The notes: a model not told the origin generated them from the sequence alone. Shown: positions 44,866-54,023, counted from the first letter of the stretch. The stretch is DNA of 64,000 bases from Pseudoprimorskyibacter insulae (GCF_900302505.1 NZ_OMOJ01000006.1:83216-147215); one strand, 5' to 3'. A program made the numbers and translations.

Positions 44866-45147
44866 ATGATCCGATCGGAACTGATTCAAAAGATCGCCGA
44901 TGAGAACCCGCACCTCTACCAGCGTGATGTCGAAAGAATCGTAAATACGATTTTCGAAGAAATCATCGAAGCCATGGCGCGTGGAGATCGTGTTGAACTG
45001 CGCGGCTTTGGCGCGTTTTCTGTCAAGCAACGGGATGCGAGGGTAGGACGAAACCCGCGCACCGGCGAGTCCGTCGAAGTCGAAGAAAAGCACGTGCCTT
45101 TCTTCAAGACCGGGAAGCTGCTGCGCGATCGACTGAACGGAAAGTAA
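44866..45147 (+). CDS. ihfB: Integration host factor subunit beta
   Basis: 93 aa with the start at ATG 44866 ([23 protein letters not shown]), GGGAGA upstream. HU/IHF fold with the DNA-intercalating proline segment [20 protein letters not shown]. It bends DNA together with IhfA (not in the window). It precedes lapA by 3 bases, the usual proteobacterial order. Confidence 0.96.
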   Translation: MIRSELIQKIADENPHLYQRDVERIVNTIFEEIIEAMARGDRVELRGFGAFSVKQRDARVGRNPRTGESVEVEEKHVPFFKTGKLLRDRLNGK

Positions 45148-45150
45148 TCG

Positions 45151-45501
45151 ATGCGCTACATTCGTTATGCCTTTCTGGCCGCTCTGGCCATTCTTTTGGT
45201 GTCTGTTGCTCTGGCCAACCGCCAGGAGGTGACACTCACACTGTTGCCGTCAGGTCTGTCGAACCTGCTGCAACTTCAGCACAGTCTGACCCTGCCTTTG
45301 TTCGTCGTGATCTTCGGCGGCATCGTCTTTGGCCTTCTGCTTGGCTTCGTCTGGGAATATCTGCGCGAATACAAGCACCGTGCCGCAGCATCGCGCAATC
45401 AGGGCGAAGTCAAAAAGCTGGAGCGTGAACTGCGCCGCGTCAAAGGCCAGCGCGACGAAGGCAAGGACGAAGTGCTTGCCCTGCTGGATGAGGCCCGCTG
45501 A
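45151..45501 (+). CDS. LapA-family (DUF1049) inner-membrane protein
   Basis: 116 aa with two membrane helices (residues 4-22 and 46-70) and a cytosolic C-terminal coiled coil ([21 protein letters not shown]). Family members help lipopolysaccharide assembly through LapB in gammaproteobacteria; the role in this group is less clear. It sits between ihfB and trpF. Confidence 0.85.
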   Translation: MRYIRYAFLAALAILLVSVALANRQEVTLTLLPSGLSNLLQLQHSLTLPLFVVIFGGIVFGLLLGFVWEYLREYKHRAAASRNQGEVKKLERELRRVKGQRDEGKDEVLALLDEAR

Positions 45502-45506
45502 GGCCG

Positions 45507-46151
45507 ATGCAGCCCCGCATTCGTGTGAAAATCTGCGGGATCACCCGCCCCGAAGACATGACCGCCGTGGCAGATGCTGGGGCGGTTTATGCCGGTCTGG
45601 TGTTCTTTCCCAAGTCCCCGCGCAATGTGTCGATCGATCAGGCGCGGGCCTTGGCGGTTGAGGCCCCTATCGGGCTGGCCAAGGTGGCGCTGACGGTAGA
45701 TGCCGATGACGCCTTGCTTGAGGCGATCACTGACGCCGTGCCGCTGGATATGTTGCAGCTTCACGGCTCTGAAAGCCCGGAACGCGTGGCCGAGATCAAG
45801 GCGCGCTATGGTTTGCCGGTGATGAAGGCCATCGGGATCGCGGACGCTGAAGATCTGGACAAAATCGACATCTATTCAGACGTGGCCGATCAATTACTGA
45901 TCGACGCCAAGCCGCCAACCAAATCCAACCTGCCCGGCGGCAACGGGATTTCCTTCGACTGGCGACTGTTGTCGGGCCGCAAATACTGGACCCGGCCTTG
46001 GATGCTGGCAGGCGGGCTGACGCCTGACAACGTGGCCGAGGCGGTTGCCCTGACCGGGGCGCGGCAGGTCGATCTATCCTCGGGCGTGGAATCTGCGCCG
46101 GGGATCAAGGACGCGACTTTAATTCAGAAATTTATGCAAAACCTCCGGTAG
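45507..46151 (+). CDS. trpF: Phosphoribosylanthranilate isomerase
   Basis: 214 aa TIM barrel. [20 protein letters not shown] carries the catalytic Cys; [32 protein letters not shown] gives the catalytic Asp; the C-terminal phosphate site is [12 protein letters not shown]. Tryptophan biosynthesis. It starts 5 bases past lapA and is followed by a small unknown gene and trpB. Confidence 0.96.
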   Translation: MQPRIRVKICGITRPEDMTAVADAGAVYAGLVFFPKSPRNVSIDQARALAVEAPIGLAKVALTVDADDALLEAITDAVPLDMLQLHGSESPERVAEIKARYGLPVMKAIGIADAEDLDKIDIYSDVADQLLIDAKPPTKSNLPGGNGISFDWRLLSGRKYWTRPWMLAGGLTPDNVAEAVALTGARQVDLSSGVESAPGIKDATLIQKFMQNLR

Positions 46152-46168
46152 GGCGGGATAGGAGCGCA

Positions 46169-46498
46169 ATGGTTTGGACGTCCATCGGTGGTGTGAAGGT
46201 CAAATCATTGCGGCATCTGCCCCGGTTCTTTCTACGGGCGTTTCAGGCGCGCAAGGCGGCGCTGGCCACCGAAGGCTGCGTTTCGGTGGATCTGTTCCGC
46301 GAGGGCCGGTTGTTCTTTGCCGTTTCGGTTTGGTCTGATCCGGCGGTGATGAAGCGGTATGCCACAACCGACGTGCATGCGCGGTTCATGCGACAAGATG
46401 CCGATCTGTTCCTTTCGGCCAACAACACCATCATCACAGGCGACACCGCACCAACCAGAGGCGAGGCCGTGGCGCATTGGAAGGCCAAGTGGGGATGA
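46169..46498 (+). CDS. Conserved hypothetical protein, possible ABM-type fold
   Basis: 109 aa. The pattern GRLFFAVSVWSDPAVMKRYA and HARFMRQDADLF recalls dimeric alpha-beta barrel (antibiotic-monooxygenase-like) proteins, in which a Trp and a downstream His-x-x-x-Met recur. No catalytic residues are certain. It lies between trpF (17 bases) and trpB (61 bases) and is probably co-transcribed. Function unknown. Confidence 0.65.
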   Translation: MVWTSIGGVKVKSLRHLPRFFLRAFQARKAALATEGCVSVDLFREGRLFFAVSVWSDPAVMKRYATTDVHARFMRQDADLFLSANNTIITGDTAPTRGEAVAHWKAKWG

Positions 46499-46559
46499 CC
46501 GCCTGCTTTACCGTGCCTCTTGGTTGCGCTAAGGGAAGGCATCGCGCAGGGAGCATCTG

Positions 46560-47789
46560 ATGAACGATCTATTCAACAGCTTTATGAAAGGCCCCGATGA
46601 AAAGGGCCGTTTTGGTGATTTTGGTGGGCGTTTCGTGTCCGAAACCTTGATGCCGTTGATCCTTGAGCTGGAAGAGCAATACGAACACGCAAAGACCGAT
46701 GAGACCTTCTGGGCCGAAATGGACTTTCTGTGGAAGCATTATGTGGGCCGTCCGTCGCCGCTGTATTTTGCCGAGCGTCTGACCGACCATCTGGGCGGCG
46801 CCAAGGTCTACATGAAGCGCGATGAGCTGAACCACACCGGCGCGCATAAGATCAACAACGTGCTGGGCCAAATCATTCTGGCGCGTCGCATGGGCAAGAC
46901 CCGGATCATCGCGGAAACCGGGGCAGGGCAGCACGGCGTGGCCACCGCCACCGTTTGCGCCAAGTTCGGTCTGCAATGCGTGGTCTATATGGGTGCGCAT
47001 GACGTCGAACGTCAGGCCCCCAACGTGTTCCGCATGAAGCTTCTGGGCGCCGAAGTGGTGCCCGTGACCTCGGGTCGTGGCACGCTGAAAGACGCGATGA
47101 ACGACGCGCTGCGCGACTGGGTGACCAACGTGCGCGATACGTTCTACTGCATTGGCACAGTGGCTGGCCCGCACCCGTACCCTGCGATGGTTCGCGATTT
47201 CCAGCAGATCATCGGCAAAGAGGCCAAGGCCCAGATGCAAGAGGCCGAGGGCCGTCTGCCCGATACGATCATCGCGGCCATTGGCGGCGGGTCCAACGCG
47301 ATGGGACTGTTCTATCCGTTCCTTGACGACAAATCCGTGCGCATCATCGGTGTTGAGGCCGGCGGCAAAGGTGTGGATGAGAAGATGGAGCATTGCGCCT
47401 CGCTGACGGGTGGCCGTCCGGGTGTTCTGCATGGCAACCGCACCTATCTGCTGCAAGATGATGATGGCCAGATCCTCGAAGGCCATTCGATTTCGGCGGG
47501 TCTTGATTATCCGGGCATCGGGCCAGAACATTCCTGGCTGCACGACATTGGCCGCGCGGAATATGTCTCGATCACAGATAAGGAGGCGCTGGAGGCGTTC
47601 CAGCTGTGCTGCAAGACCGAAGGCATCATCCCCGCGCTGGAACCCAGCCACGCATTGGGCCATGTGATGAAGATCGCGCCGGAATTGCCGAAAGATCACA
47701 TCATCTGCATGAACATGTGTGGCCGTGGTGACAAAGACATCTTTACCGTCGCGCGTCATCTTGGGGTGGATATGGGCGGCTTGGTCTAA
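46560..47789 (+). CDS. trpB: Tryptophan synthase beta chain
   Basis: 409 aa. The PLP lysine lies in [14 protein letters not shown], with [18 protein letters not shown] and the phosphate-binding [16 protein letters not shown]. It condenses indole with serine. Its partner trpA is not adjacent but 9 kb downstream on the other strand (56961-57752). Confidence 0.98.
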   Translation: MNDLFNSFMKGPDEKGRFGDFGGRFVSETLMPLILELEEQYEHAKTDETFWAEMDFLWKHYVGRPSPLYFAERLTDHLGGAKVYMKRDELNHTGAHKINNVLGQIILARRMGKTRIIAETGAGQHGVATATVCAKFGLQCVVYMGAHDVERQAPNVFRMKLLGAEVVPVTSGRGTLKDAMNDALRDWVTNVRDTFYCIGTVAGPHPYPAMVRDFQQIIGKEAKAQMQEAEGRLPDTIIAAIGGGSNAMGLFYPFLDDKSVRIIGVEAGGKGVDEKMEHCASLTGGRPGVLHGNRTYLLQDDDGQILEGHSISAGLDYPGIGPEHSWLHDIGRAEYVSITDKEALEAFQLCCKTEGIIPALEPSHALGHVMKIAPELPKDHIICMNMCGRGDKDIFTVARHLGVDMGGLV

Positions 47790-47814
47790 ACCGTCGTTCT
47801 ATCGCGAAATTCGA

Positions 47815-47843
47815 AGGCCCGGCCATTTGGTCGGGCTTTTTCT
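47815..47843 (+). terminator. Terminator of trpB
   Basis: Stem GCCCGGCCA / TGGTCGGGC followed by TTTTTC. It closes the trpF-trpB unit. Confidence 0.82.
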
Positions 47844-48019
47844 TTTGTTTCAATCGCTTGAGCGGCCATAAACCCAAGTTTAGCGGCCTTTGCCCTCAGT
47901 TTATCGACAGATCCCACCGCAGCAGGCATCCAGATGGCGAGGGTCGGGATCACAACGGTCCGACTCTGTAACCGTACCCCATCTTCGGTTGTTTCATAAG
48001 TTAGAGGAGGACTGTCCCC

Positions 48020-48535
48020 ATGAAACCTGCCCTGTTGATTTCGACCCTCGCTGCCCTGTCGCTCGGAGGTGTGGCGCAAGCCGAGACCCTCACAGACGAT
48101 GTCATCGCTGACCTGCAAGCGCAGGGCTACACCTATATCGAAGTGCGCACCCGTCGCGGCACCGTAAAGTTCGAAGCGCTACGCGGCACTGAAAAGACCG
48201 AACTGGTCTATGATGAAGTCAGCGGAGAGCTGATCTCGTCCGAGACGGAGGCTGCTGATGCCGACGATCTGCGTGACGCGGCAGAGGCACAAAGTGCCGT
48301 TGTTGAACGCGGCGCGCACAATGGCCGCCATCGCCATGACGACGATGATGCCGAGGATGACAGCAGCGATGATAGCGCCGATGACAGTTCGTCTGACGAC
48401 AGCAGTTCAGATGATAGCTCCGACGATAGCTCGTCTGATGACAGCGTCGACGATGACGATGACGATGATGATGATCACCGGGGCCGCGGTCACGGCGAGC
48501 GTGATGATGATCGTGGCGGCCGTCACGGCCACTGA
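48020..48535 (+). CDS. Secreted Asp/Ser-rich protein with PepSY-like N-domain (paralogue A)
   Basis: 171 aa. Signal peptide MKPALLISTLAALSLGGVAQA. Residues about 22-80 form a small domain (DDVIADLQAQGYTYIEVRTR, then VKFEALRGTEKTELVYDEVSG) with the strand/helix pattern of PepSY/YpeB-like modules. The rest is disordered: a His/Asp/Ser-rich run of repeated DDSSS units, nine consecutive Asp residues, and an Arg/Gly/His/Asp tail. The tail should bind divalent cations. GAGGAGG lies about 7 bases upstream of the ATG. It is followed by paralogue B and a membrane-anchored regulator, apparently one operon. Confidence 0.8.
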   Translation: MKPALLISTLAALSLGGVAQAETLTDDVIADLQAQGYTYIEVRTRRGTVKFEALRGTEKTELVYDEVSGELISSETEAADADDLRDAAEAQSAVVERGAHNGRHRHDDDDAEDDSSDDSADDSSSDDSSSDDSSDDSSSDDSVDDDDDDDDDHRGRGHGERDDDRGGRHGH

Positions 48536-48631
48536 TCCGGCCTCGTACTGGTGAAGGTTTGACCGATTTGCTATGGTCGGAAGGCGTGCACGGCTTGGTC
48601 TTGCACGCCGTTTCCTCATTTGGGTGACAGA

Positions 48632-49084
48632 ATGCTACGACGTTTGATCTGGACAGCAATATGCCTGCTGCTTGCCACCGGCGGGGCGGCTTTGGCCAAA
48701 GATGTGCAAGCCGAATGGATCAAACAGCTTCGCCGCCAAGGGTTTACCCATATTGAGGTTGAACGCACGTGGCTGGGCCGCCTGCGGATTGAGGCCAGCA
48801 AACCGGGCCAAACGCGCGAAGTGGTGGTGAACCCGCGTTCGGGCGAAGTGCTGCGCGACTACTTGGACGACGATGATGACGATGAGCACGATGATCGCCG
48901 TTTGGACGATGATCGCAGCGGGTCTTCGTCATCGGGCCGTGGGTCTGACAGTTCAGGCCGGGATCGCGATAGATCGGATGACGACAAGCCAGACGATGAT
49001 AGGTCCGGCAGTGACCGTTCTGACGATGACAAAGCGGAAGACGACAAAGACGACCGCGATGATCGGGACGATCGCGATGACTAG
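48632..49084 (+). CDS. Secreted Asp/Ser-rich protein with PepSY-like N-domain (paralogue B)
   Basis: 150 aa from ATG 48632. Signal peptide MLRRLIWTAICLLLATGGAALA. The N-domain (WIKQLRRQGFTHIEVERTWL, then RIEASKPGQTREVVVNPRSG) aligns with that of paralogue A position by position. The tail is rich in Asp, Arg and Ser (repeating RSDDDK, DDRDD). The two tails differ in composition: A is Asp/Ser/His, B is Asp/Arg/Ser. It lies 97 bases after A and 24 bases before the regulator gene. Confidence 0.78.
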   Translation: MLRRLIWTAICLLLATGGAALAKDVQAEWIKQLRRQGFTHIEVERTWLGRLRIEASKPGQTREVVVNPRSGEVLRDYLDDDDDDEHDDRRLDDDRSGSSSSGRGSDSSGRDRDRSDDDKPDDDRSGSDRSDDDKAEDDKDDRDDRDDRDD

Positions 49085-49108
49085 GGCCCAAGATCATCGG
49101 AGCGCGGC

Positions 49109-49621
49109 ATGAAACTCCGCCTGACATTCGCCGCCCTATTGGTGTTTCAGATCCTATGTGCGCTGGTGTTTGTCTGGCGCACTTTGTCATCCTTCATTGG
49201 CACCCCGGCCGCCCCGATCCCGTGGCATGTGTCGGAACTGATCGAGATTGGCGCGGCAATCGGGCTGGTGCTGGGCGCGGTCGTGTCGGGCATCCTGCTG
49301 CGCCGGTCTCTGCGGCGTCAGGCAGCGGCGGAACAGTCGCTGAAACTGGCCTCGGGCGCGTTCATGGACGTGCTGAACCAACATTTCGACGCTTGGTCGC
49401 TGACCCCCGCGGAACGCGATGTTGCCCTGTTTGCCATCAAGGGCCTGTCTACCGCAGATATCGCGACCTTGCGCAAAACATCCGAAGGCACGGTCAAAGC
49501 GCAGACCAACGCAATCTATCGCAAAGCCGGCGTGACGGGCCGCCCGCAACTGCTCAGCCTGTTCATAGATGAATTGATTGAGGGCCGCCCCTTGCGGGAT
49601 GCGCTACAAGACGTGGCCTAG
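49109..49621 (+). CDS. Membrane-anchored LuxR-type helix-turn-helix regulator
   Basis: 170 aa. Two membrane helices (residues about 5-24 and 44-66) are joined by a short periplasmic loop (SSFIGTPAAPIPWHVSELIE). A cytosolic linker leads to a GerE/LuxR HTH (residues about 97-160: LTPAERDVALFAIKGLSTAD, then GTVKAQTNAIYRKAGVTGRPQ). There is no receiver domain, so signalling is probably through the periplasmic loop or membrane. It ends with a 4-base convergent overlap with the DUF2237 gene. Operon position suggests it senses the state of the two secreted acidic proteins or a cation they bind. Confidence 0.8.
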   Translation: MKLRLTFAALLVFQILCALVFVWRTLSSFIGTPAAPIPWHVSELIEIGAAIGLVLGAVVSGILLRRSLRRQAAAEQSLKLASGAFMDVLNQHFDAWSLTPAERDVALFAIKGLSTADIATLRKTSEGTVKAQTNAIYRKAGVTGRPQLLSLFIDELIEGRPLRDALQDVA

Positions 49622-49986
49622 GCCTTATACTGTTCCAAGATGCGCAGCGGCACGATGTCCAGCGCCCGGCGATGCGTCGCCTCCAGATGCACCTGCGGCG
49701 CGCAGCCTTCATCATGGGCCTGCAAGAACCGCGCGGCACATAGGCACCAGCTGTCACCCGGCTTCAGCCCGGCAAAGCCGAACTCAGGGCGCGGGGTGCT
49801 CAGATCATTGCCGACATATTTGGAATAGGCCAGAAACTCGGCCGTCATCACCGCACAGACCGTATGGCTGCCGCTGTCCTGCGTGCAGGTGTTGCAGTGC
49901 CCATCGCGGAAATAGCCCGTCAATGGCTTGGTCGAGCAGGGGGCCAAAGCCCCGCCCAGAACATTGATCGAAGCCTCTGGTGTCAT
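49618..49986 (-). CDS. DUF2237 family protein
   Basis: 122 aa. Sequence features MTPEASINVLGGALAPCSTKPLTGYFRDGHCNTC, HTVCAVMTAEFLAYSKYVGNDLSTPRPEFGFAGLKPGD and WCLCAARF match the DUF2237 family, which has conserved Cys residues but no known function. It stands alone. Confidence 0.88.
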   Translation of the reverse strand: MTPEASINVLGGALAPCSTKPLTGYFRDGHCNTCTQDSGSHTVCAVMTAEFLAYSKYVGNDLSTPRPEFGFAGLKPGDSWCLCAARFLQAHDEGCAPQVHLEATHRRALDIVPLRILEQYKA

Positions 49987-50056
49987 GGTTCCTCATCCTG
50001 CGGCTTTGGCGACTGACCTCAGCATGACATGTTTTCCAAGGCCGCGCTATGGTGGC

Positions 50057-50743
50057 TCATTTGAACCTATCGACCAGCTTTTGCATCGGGCTGCGGGTGT
50101 CCTCTGCGGCGGGTGCCTCCTCAGGGGCCGCTTTGGCGGGCTTTGCCGCCGGGGCCTTTCCGCCAGACGATCGCGGCGGTTTCACCCGCAGGGCGACCGC
50201 GTTCATGAACCGGGCCGCATCGCCATCGGCCAGCGCCGCCGCACCATCGGACACACCGCGCAGCACATCATCCAGCCACGCCTCATCGGCCTTGGCGAAA
50301 TCATGCAGCACATAGGCCGCCACCAGTTCCTTGCGCCCCGGATGACCGATCCCCATGCGCACGCGGTCATAGGCTTCGCCGATATGCGCATGGATCGACC
50401 TCAACCCATTGTGCCCGGCATGACCGCCGCCCGATTTCACCTTGAGCCGTCCCGGCGCCAGATCCAGCTCATCATGGAAGACAACCACATCGGCGGGCGT
50501 CAGCTTGTAGAACCGCATCGTTTCTCCAACGGATTGGCCAGACAGGTTCATAAAGGTTTCGGGCTTCAGCAACAGTGCCTTGTCACCGCCCAGACGGCCT
50601 TCAGCGATCTGCCCCTGAAACTTGGATTTCCACGGCCCGAACCCATGATCCAAAGCGATCTGATCCAGCGCCATGAACCCGATATTGTGCCGGTTTCGCG
50701 CATATTTGCCGCCGGGATTTCCAAGTCCTACCAGAAGTTTCAT
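50057..50743 (-). CDS. pth: Peptidyl-tRNA hydrolase with C-terminal extension
   Basis: 228 aa with the start at ATG 50743 (GGAGAGG upstream). The core (residues 1-185) contains [24 protein letters not shown] with the catalytic His, and [27 protein letters not shown]. It recycles peptidyl-tRNAs. Beyond the core is an Ala/Pro/Lys tail of about 40 residues ([20 protein letters not shown]) ending in [11 protein letters not shown], longer than E. coli Pth (about 194 aa). It is downstream of rplY, the common pairing. Confidence 0.95.
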   Translation of the reverse strand: MKLLVGLGNPGGKYARNRHNIGFMALDQIALDHGFGPWKSKFQGQIAEGRLGGDKALLLKPETFMNLSGQSVGETMRFYKLTPADVVVFHDELDLAPGRLKVKSGGGHAGHNGLRSIHAHIGEAYDRVRMGIGHPGRKELVAAYVLHDFAKADEAWLDDVLRGVSDGAAALADGDAARFMNAVALRVKPPRSSGGKAPAAKPAKAAPEEAPAAEDTRSPMQKLVDRFK

Positions 50744-50798
50744 GTGCCTCTCCGCCTGATTGCGCCCCTGATACGCGGCAATCGGCTGCCCCGCAACG

Positions 50799-50829
50799 AA
50801 AACGGCCCCGCCCAAAGGGCGAGGCCGTC
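50799..50829 (-). terminator. Hairpin between rplY and pth
   Basis: Minus strand ACGGCCTCGCCC-ttt-GGGCGGGGCCGT followed by TTTTCGTT. Likely a terminator or attenuator, partly uncoupling pth from rplY. Confidence 0.7.
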
Positions 50830-50851
50830 AATTCCGTCAAAGGTGCAAAGA

Positions 50852-51478
50852 TTACTCTTCGCCGCCTTCTGCTTCTTCCGCTTCGTCTTCGTCATCCGAC
50901 GACCCCAGACCCGCCGGGGCCGAGATGTTGGCGATCACGAAGTTACGGTCGATGGCAGGCTTTGCACCGGCCGGCAGCGTCACATCATTGATGTGCACGA
51001 TGTCGCCAATGGCCAGACCGGCCAGATCAACGGTGATCTTTTCGGGGATATCAGCCGCGGTCACTTCCAGTTCGACTTCCGGGCGCACAACGGTCAGCAT
51101 GCCGCCGCGCTTGATGCCGGGGGCTTCTTCCTCGTTGAGGAACTCAACCGGGATGTACAGCTTCACGCGCGTGGTGCGGCGCAGGCGCATCAGGTCGAAG
51201 TGGATCGGCAGGTCTTTCACGACGTCACGCTGAACATCGCGGCAGATCACGCGCACGTCCTCATGCCCTTCAACCTGCAGGTTGAACAGGGTCGACTTAA
51301 AGCGGCCTTGCTTCAGGCGCTTCAGCAGAACGTTGAACGGGATCTCGATTGCGAGCGGTTCTTTGTCGCCACCGAAAACCACACCAGGAACCATGCTCGA
51401 ACGACGAGCAGCGCGAGCGGCGCCCTTGCCTGTCCCCGCGCGTTCCTGGCATACAAGATCAGGAATCTCACCAGCCAT
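50852..51478 (-). CDS. rplY: 50S ribosomal protein L25/general stress protein Ctc
   Basis: 208 aa with the start at ATG 51478 (GGAGAG upstream; [20 protein letters not shown]). N-terminal L25 5S rRNA-binding domain (about 1-95) followed by the C-terminal Ctc beta domain ([18 protein letters not shown]), ending in an acidic tail ([14 protein letters not shown]). The long form with a TL5/Ctc domain is normal in alphaproteobacteria. Confidence 0.95.
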   Translation of the reverse strand: MAGEIPDLVCQERAGTGKGAARAARRSSMVPGVVFGGDKEPLAIEIPFNVLLKRLKQGRFKSTLFNLQVEGHEDVRVICRDVQRDVVKDLPIHFDLMRLRRTTRVKLYIPVEFLNEEEAPGIKRGGMLTVVRPEVELEVTAADIPEKITVDLAGLAIGDIVHINDVTLPAGAKPAIDRNFVIANISAPAGLGSSDDEDEAEEAEGGEE

Positions 51479-51607
51479 TTTATCTCTCCATAATAGCTTC
51501 GGGGTGCCTCCAAGGCTGCCACCCCGCATGAAGTTCGCGCGGTAAAGCAGAATCCCCCTCGGTGCAAGCAACAATGCGCGATTTCCCCTCTAGACCACCG
51601 CAATTGT

Positions 51608-51667
51608 CATTTTCTGACCCGAAATATCCCGGGGAGGGCGCGCGCAGCGCGTCCGGGGCAGCGCCCC
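51608..51667 (+). repeat. Dispersed intergenic repeat, family A, copy 3
   Basis: ATTTTCTGACCCGAAATAT, then CCCGGGGAGGG, GCGCGCAGCGCGT and GGGGCAGCGCCCC. It lies between the starts and stops of rplY and lldD. See copies at 8291 and 33779. Confidence 0.75.
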
Positions 51668-51673
51668 AAACAG

Positions 51674-51702
51674 GTTCGGGCGCACCGCAAGGTGCGCCCG
51701 AA
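51674..51702. other. GC-rich tetraloop hairpin after lldD
   Basis: TTCGGGCGCACC-GCAA-GGTGCGCCCGAA, a perfect 12-bp stem with a GNRA loop. No T-run follows on the minus strand, so it may be an mRNA 3' stabiliser or a weak terminator for lldD. Confidence 0.6.
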
Positions 51703-51739
51703 GATATCCTGTGCGCGTCAGCGCACGATCAGATCACGC

Positions 51740-52903
51740 TTAAACCCAATCGCCGTGGAAGTCCTTGGGGATCAGCAACATGTCGCGGTCCAAGCTCTCG
51801 ATATTGGTCCGTCCACACAGCGCCATGCTCTTGTCCAGCTCGGTGTGGATCACGCGCAGCGCATGGCTGACGCCTTCCTGGCCCATCGCGCCAAGGCCAT
51901 AGATAAATGCGCGGCCAATAAAGGTGCCCTTGGCCCCCATCGCCACCGCTTTCAGCACATCCTGACCCGACCGAATGCCGCTATCCAGATGCACCTCGAT
52001 ATCGCTGCCCACGGCGTCCAAGATCTTCGGCAGCATGCGGATCGAACTGAGCGAGCCATCAAGCTGGCGTCCGCCGTGGTTCGACACGACAATCGCGTCC
52101 GCCCCCAGCTTCACCGCCATCTTGGCGTCTTCCACATCGTTGATCCCTTTCAGGATCACCGGACCGTCCCATTGCTCCATCAGCTTGGCGACCTTGTCCC
52201 AGTCGAGCGTCAGGTCAAACTGTTCGGCGGTCCAGGCGCCCAGATCCGACAAGTCGGAAACACCCTTTACATGGCCGACGATATTGCCGAAGTGGCGGCG
52301 TTTTGCCCCGGCCATCCCCATGCACCAACGCCATTTGGTCGACAGGTCCATAATCACCGGCAGCGTCGGCTTGGGCGGGGCGGACAGGCCGTTCTTCAGG
52401 TCCATATGGCGCTGACCCAGCAATTGCAGGTCCAGCGTGATCACCAGCGCCGAACATTTGGCATCCTTCGCGCGCTGGATCAGTCGTGAGGTGAAGTCCG
52501 TATCGCGCATGGTGTAAAGCTGAAACCAGAACGGCTTGGTTGTCGCTTCGGCCACGTCTTCGATCGAGTTGATCGACATGGTCGACAGCGTAAAGGGCAC
52601 GCCAAAAGCTTCTGCCGCGCGGGCGGCTTTGATTTCACCATCGGCGCATTGCATCCCGGTGGATCCAACCGGGGCCAGAGCCACCGGCATCGCCACATCC
52701 TGACCCACCATCTGGGTCTTGGTCGACCGGCCCGACATATCGACGGCCACACGCTGGCGCAGATAGATCTTTTCAAAGTCCGAGGTGTTCTCGCGGAAGG
52801 TCTGTTCCGTCCAGCTACCGCTTTCACAGTAGTCATAGAACATCTTGGGCGCGCGACGTTTATAAATGCGTTTGAGGTCTTCAATGTTGGTAATGACGGC
52901 CAT
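51740..52903 (-). CDS. lldD: FMN-dependent alpha-hydroxy-acid dehydrogenase, L-lactate dehydrogenase-like
   Basis: 387 aa with the start at ATG 52903 (MAVITNIEDLKRIYKRRAPKMFYDYCESG). FMN TIM barrel; the active-site motif SNHGGRQLDG supplies the catalytic His and substrate Arg; ALAPVGSTGMQCADGEI; FQLYTMRD. Length and N-terminus match LldD. Other 2-hydroxy acids (glycolate, mandelate) remain possible. A TTGGT...ACCAA element lies upstream. It is monocistronic as far as visible. Confidence 0.88.
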   Translation of the reverse strand: MAVITNIEDLKRIYKRRAPKMFYDYCESGSWTEQTFRENTSDFEKIYLRQRVAVDMSGRSTKTQMVGQDVAMPVALAPVGSTGMQCADGEIKAARAAEAFGVPFTLSTMSINSIEDVAEATTKPFWFQLYTMRDTDFTSRLIQRAKDAKCSALVITLDLQLLGQRHMDLKNGLSAPPKPTLPVIMDLSTKWRWCMGMAGAKRRHFGNIVGHVKGVSDLSDLGAWTAEQFDLTLDWDKVAKLMEQWDGPVILKGINDVEDAKMAVKLGADAIVVSNHGGRQLDGSLSSIRMLPKILDAVGSDIEVHLDSGIRSGQDVLKAVAMGAKGTFIGRAFIYGLGAMGQEGVSHALRVIHTELDKSMALCGRTNIESLDRDMLLIPKDFHGDWV

Positions 52904-52921
52904 GGGCACAATCCCTCGCTT

Positions 52922-52942
52922 TTGGTTAGGTTTGCTTACCAA
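52922..52942. promoter_or_regulatory. Possible GntR-type operator upstream of lldD
   Basis: TTGGTTAGG-ttt-GCTTACCAA, an imperfect palindrome 19 bases before the start. LldR/PdhR-type regulators bind related TTGGT/ACCAA arms, though usually with closer spacing. No lldR gene is visible nearby. The remaining 290 bases to the ZIP gene hold only the leader ORF at 53195. Confidence 0.35.
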
Positions 52943-53194
52943 TGTTGCGGGTTTTGTGCAATGCCGAGGGCACCGCCGAGGCGGCGGAAAGTGATTAATG
53001 TCGCGGCTCGCAGGCGAAATTCCGGCAACTGACGGGAAGTATGGCTCAGATCACACCGCATTTGTGGCAGCAGGGGCTTTCTGCCTGTGGATACTTTCCA
53101 TGCTGCACCTGCGGTGTTAGCGTCTGCGCCAAGTTGGGTGCCGGCCCAGTTCCGGTAATTCGGTACGACCGTCAATTCTGTGAAAGGACTTTCA

Positions 53195-53239
53195 ATGACG
53201 AACTCACTTCGAAAACGTGTAAATGGGATGATCCTATGA
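53195..53239 (+). CDS. Short upstream ORF overlapping the ZIP transporter start
   Basis: Fourteen codons (MTNSLRKRVNGMIL) preceded by GAAAGGA, with a stop that overlaps the ZIP start (ATGA). It has a better ribosome site than the ZIP gene itself. It contains the first half of an 8-base near-duplication (ATGATCCT, ATGATACT). Removing one copy would fuse it in frame with the transporter. It could be a coupling leader or an old N-terminus. Confidence 0.45.
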   Translation: MTNSLRKRVNGMIL

Positions 53240-54003
53240 TACTCGTAGGTGCAGCGGCCAGCCTTGCCGCAGGGGCGATGACCGGCGTCGGCGCTCTGCC
53301 TGTCTTGTTGGGCAAAACCGTGTCCCGGCGCACGAATGACACGATGCTGGGCTTTGCCGCGGGCGTCATGATCTCGGCCTCGTTCTTTTCGCTGATCCTG
53401 CCGGGCATCGACTATGGTGAAACGATCTACGGCGGCACAGTGGCAGCGGCGCTGTTGGCTGGGTTCGGCATTGCGCTCGGGGCCGGGGCCGTTGCGTGGA
53501 TGAACGCCAATATCCCGCATGAACATTTCATCACCGGGCCTGAAGGCGCGGATCCCGGTGCCTTGTCGAAGCTATGGCTGTTCATTCTGGCGATCACGAT
53601 CCACAACTTCCCCGAAGGAATGGCCGTTGGCATTGGCTTTGGCGGCGGTGACGTGGCGAACGGCATGTCATTGGCCACCGGGATTGGGCTGCAAAACGCC
53701 CCCGAAGGCCTTGCCGTGGCACTTGCGCTGCGAGGGCAGGGGTTTAGCAAAGGCAAGTCCGTTGGCATTGCGCTGATGACCGGGCTGGTCGAACCCATCG
53801 GTGGGTTGATTGGCGTGGCTGCTGTGACAGTGTCGTCCTACGTCCTGCCGGTTGGCCTGACCTTCGCAGCCGGCGCGATGCTCTATATCATCAGCCATGA
53901 GATTATCCCCGAGACGCACCGCCACGGCCATCAGAACCGTGCCACCACCGGCTTGTTGATCGGCTTGATCCTGATGATGCTTCTGGACGTGATTTTCGCC
54001 TGA
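53236..54003 (+). CDS. ZIP-family metal transporter
   Basis: 255 aa from ATG 53236 (MILVGAAASLAAGAMTGVGALP). About eight membrane segments. ZIP signature in TM4-5: HNFPEGMAVGIGFGGGD, then QNAPEGLAVALAL, and a C-terminal HEIIPETHRHGHQ. The His/Asn/Glu positions form the binuclear metal site. GufA/ZupT-like importers carry Zn, Fe or Mn; specificity is not evident and no Zur box was recognised. The start is weakly served by its own ribosome site and appears coupled to the upstream short ORF. Confidence 0.88.
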   Translation: MILVGAAASLAAGAMTGVGALPVLLGKTVSRRTNDTMLGFAAGVMISASFFSLILPGIDYGETIYGGTVAAALLAGFGIALGAGAVAWMNANIPHEHFITGPEGADPGALSKLWLFILAITIHNFPEGMAVGIGFGGGDVANGMSLATGIGLQNAPEGLAVALALRGQGFSKGKSVGIALMTGLVEPIGGLIGVAAVTVSSYVLPVGLTFAAGAMLYIISHEIIPETHRHGHQNRATTGLLIGLILMMLLDVIFA

Positions 54004-54023
54004 ATTTGGTATGATACGAAACT

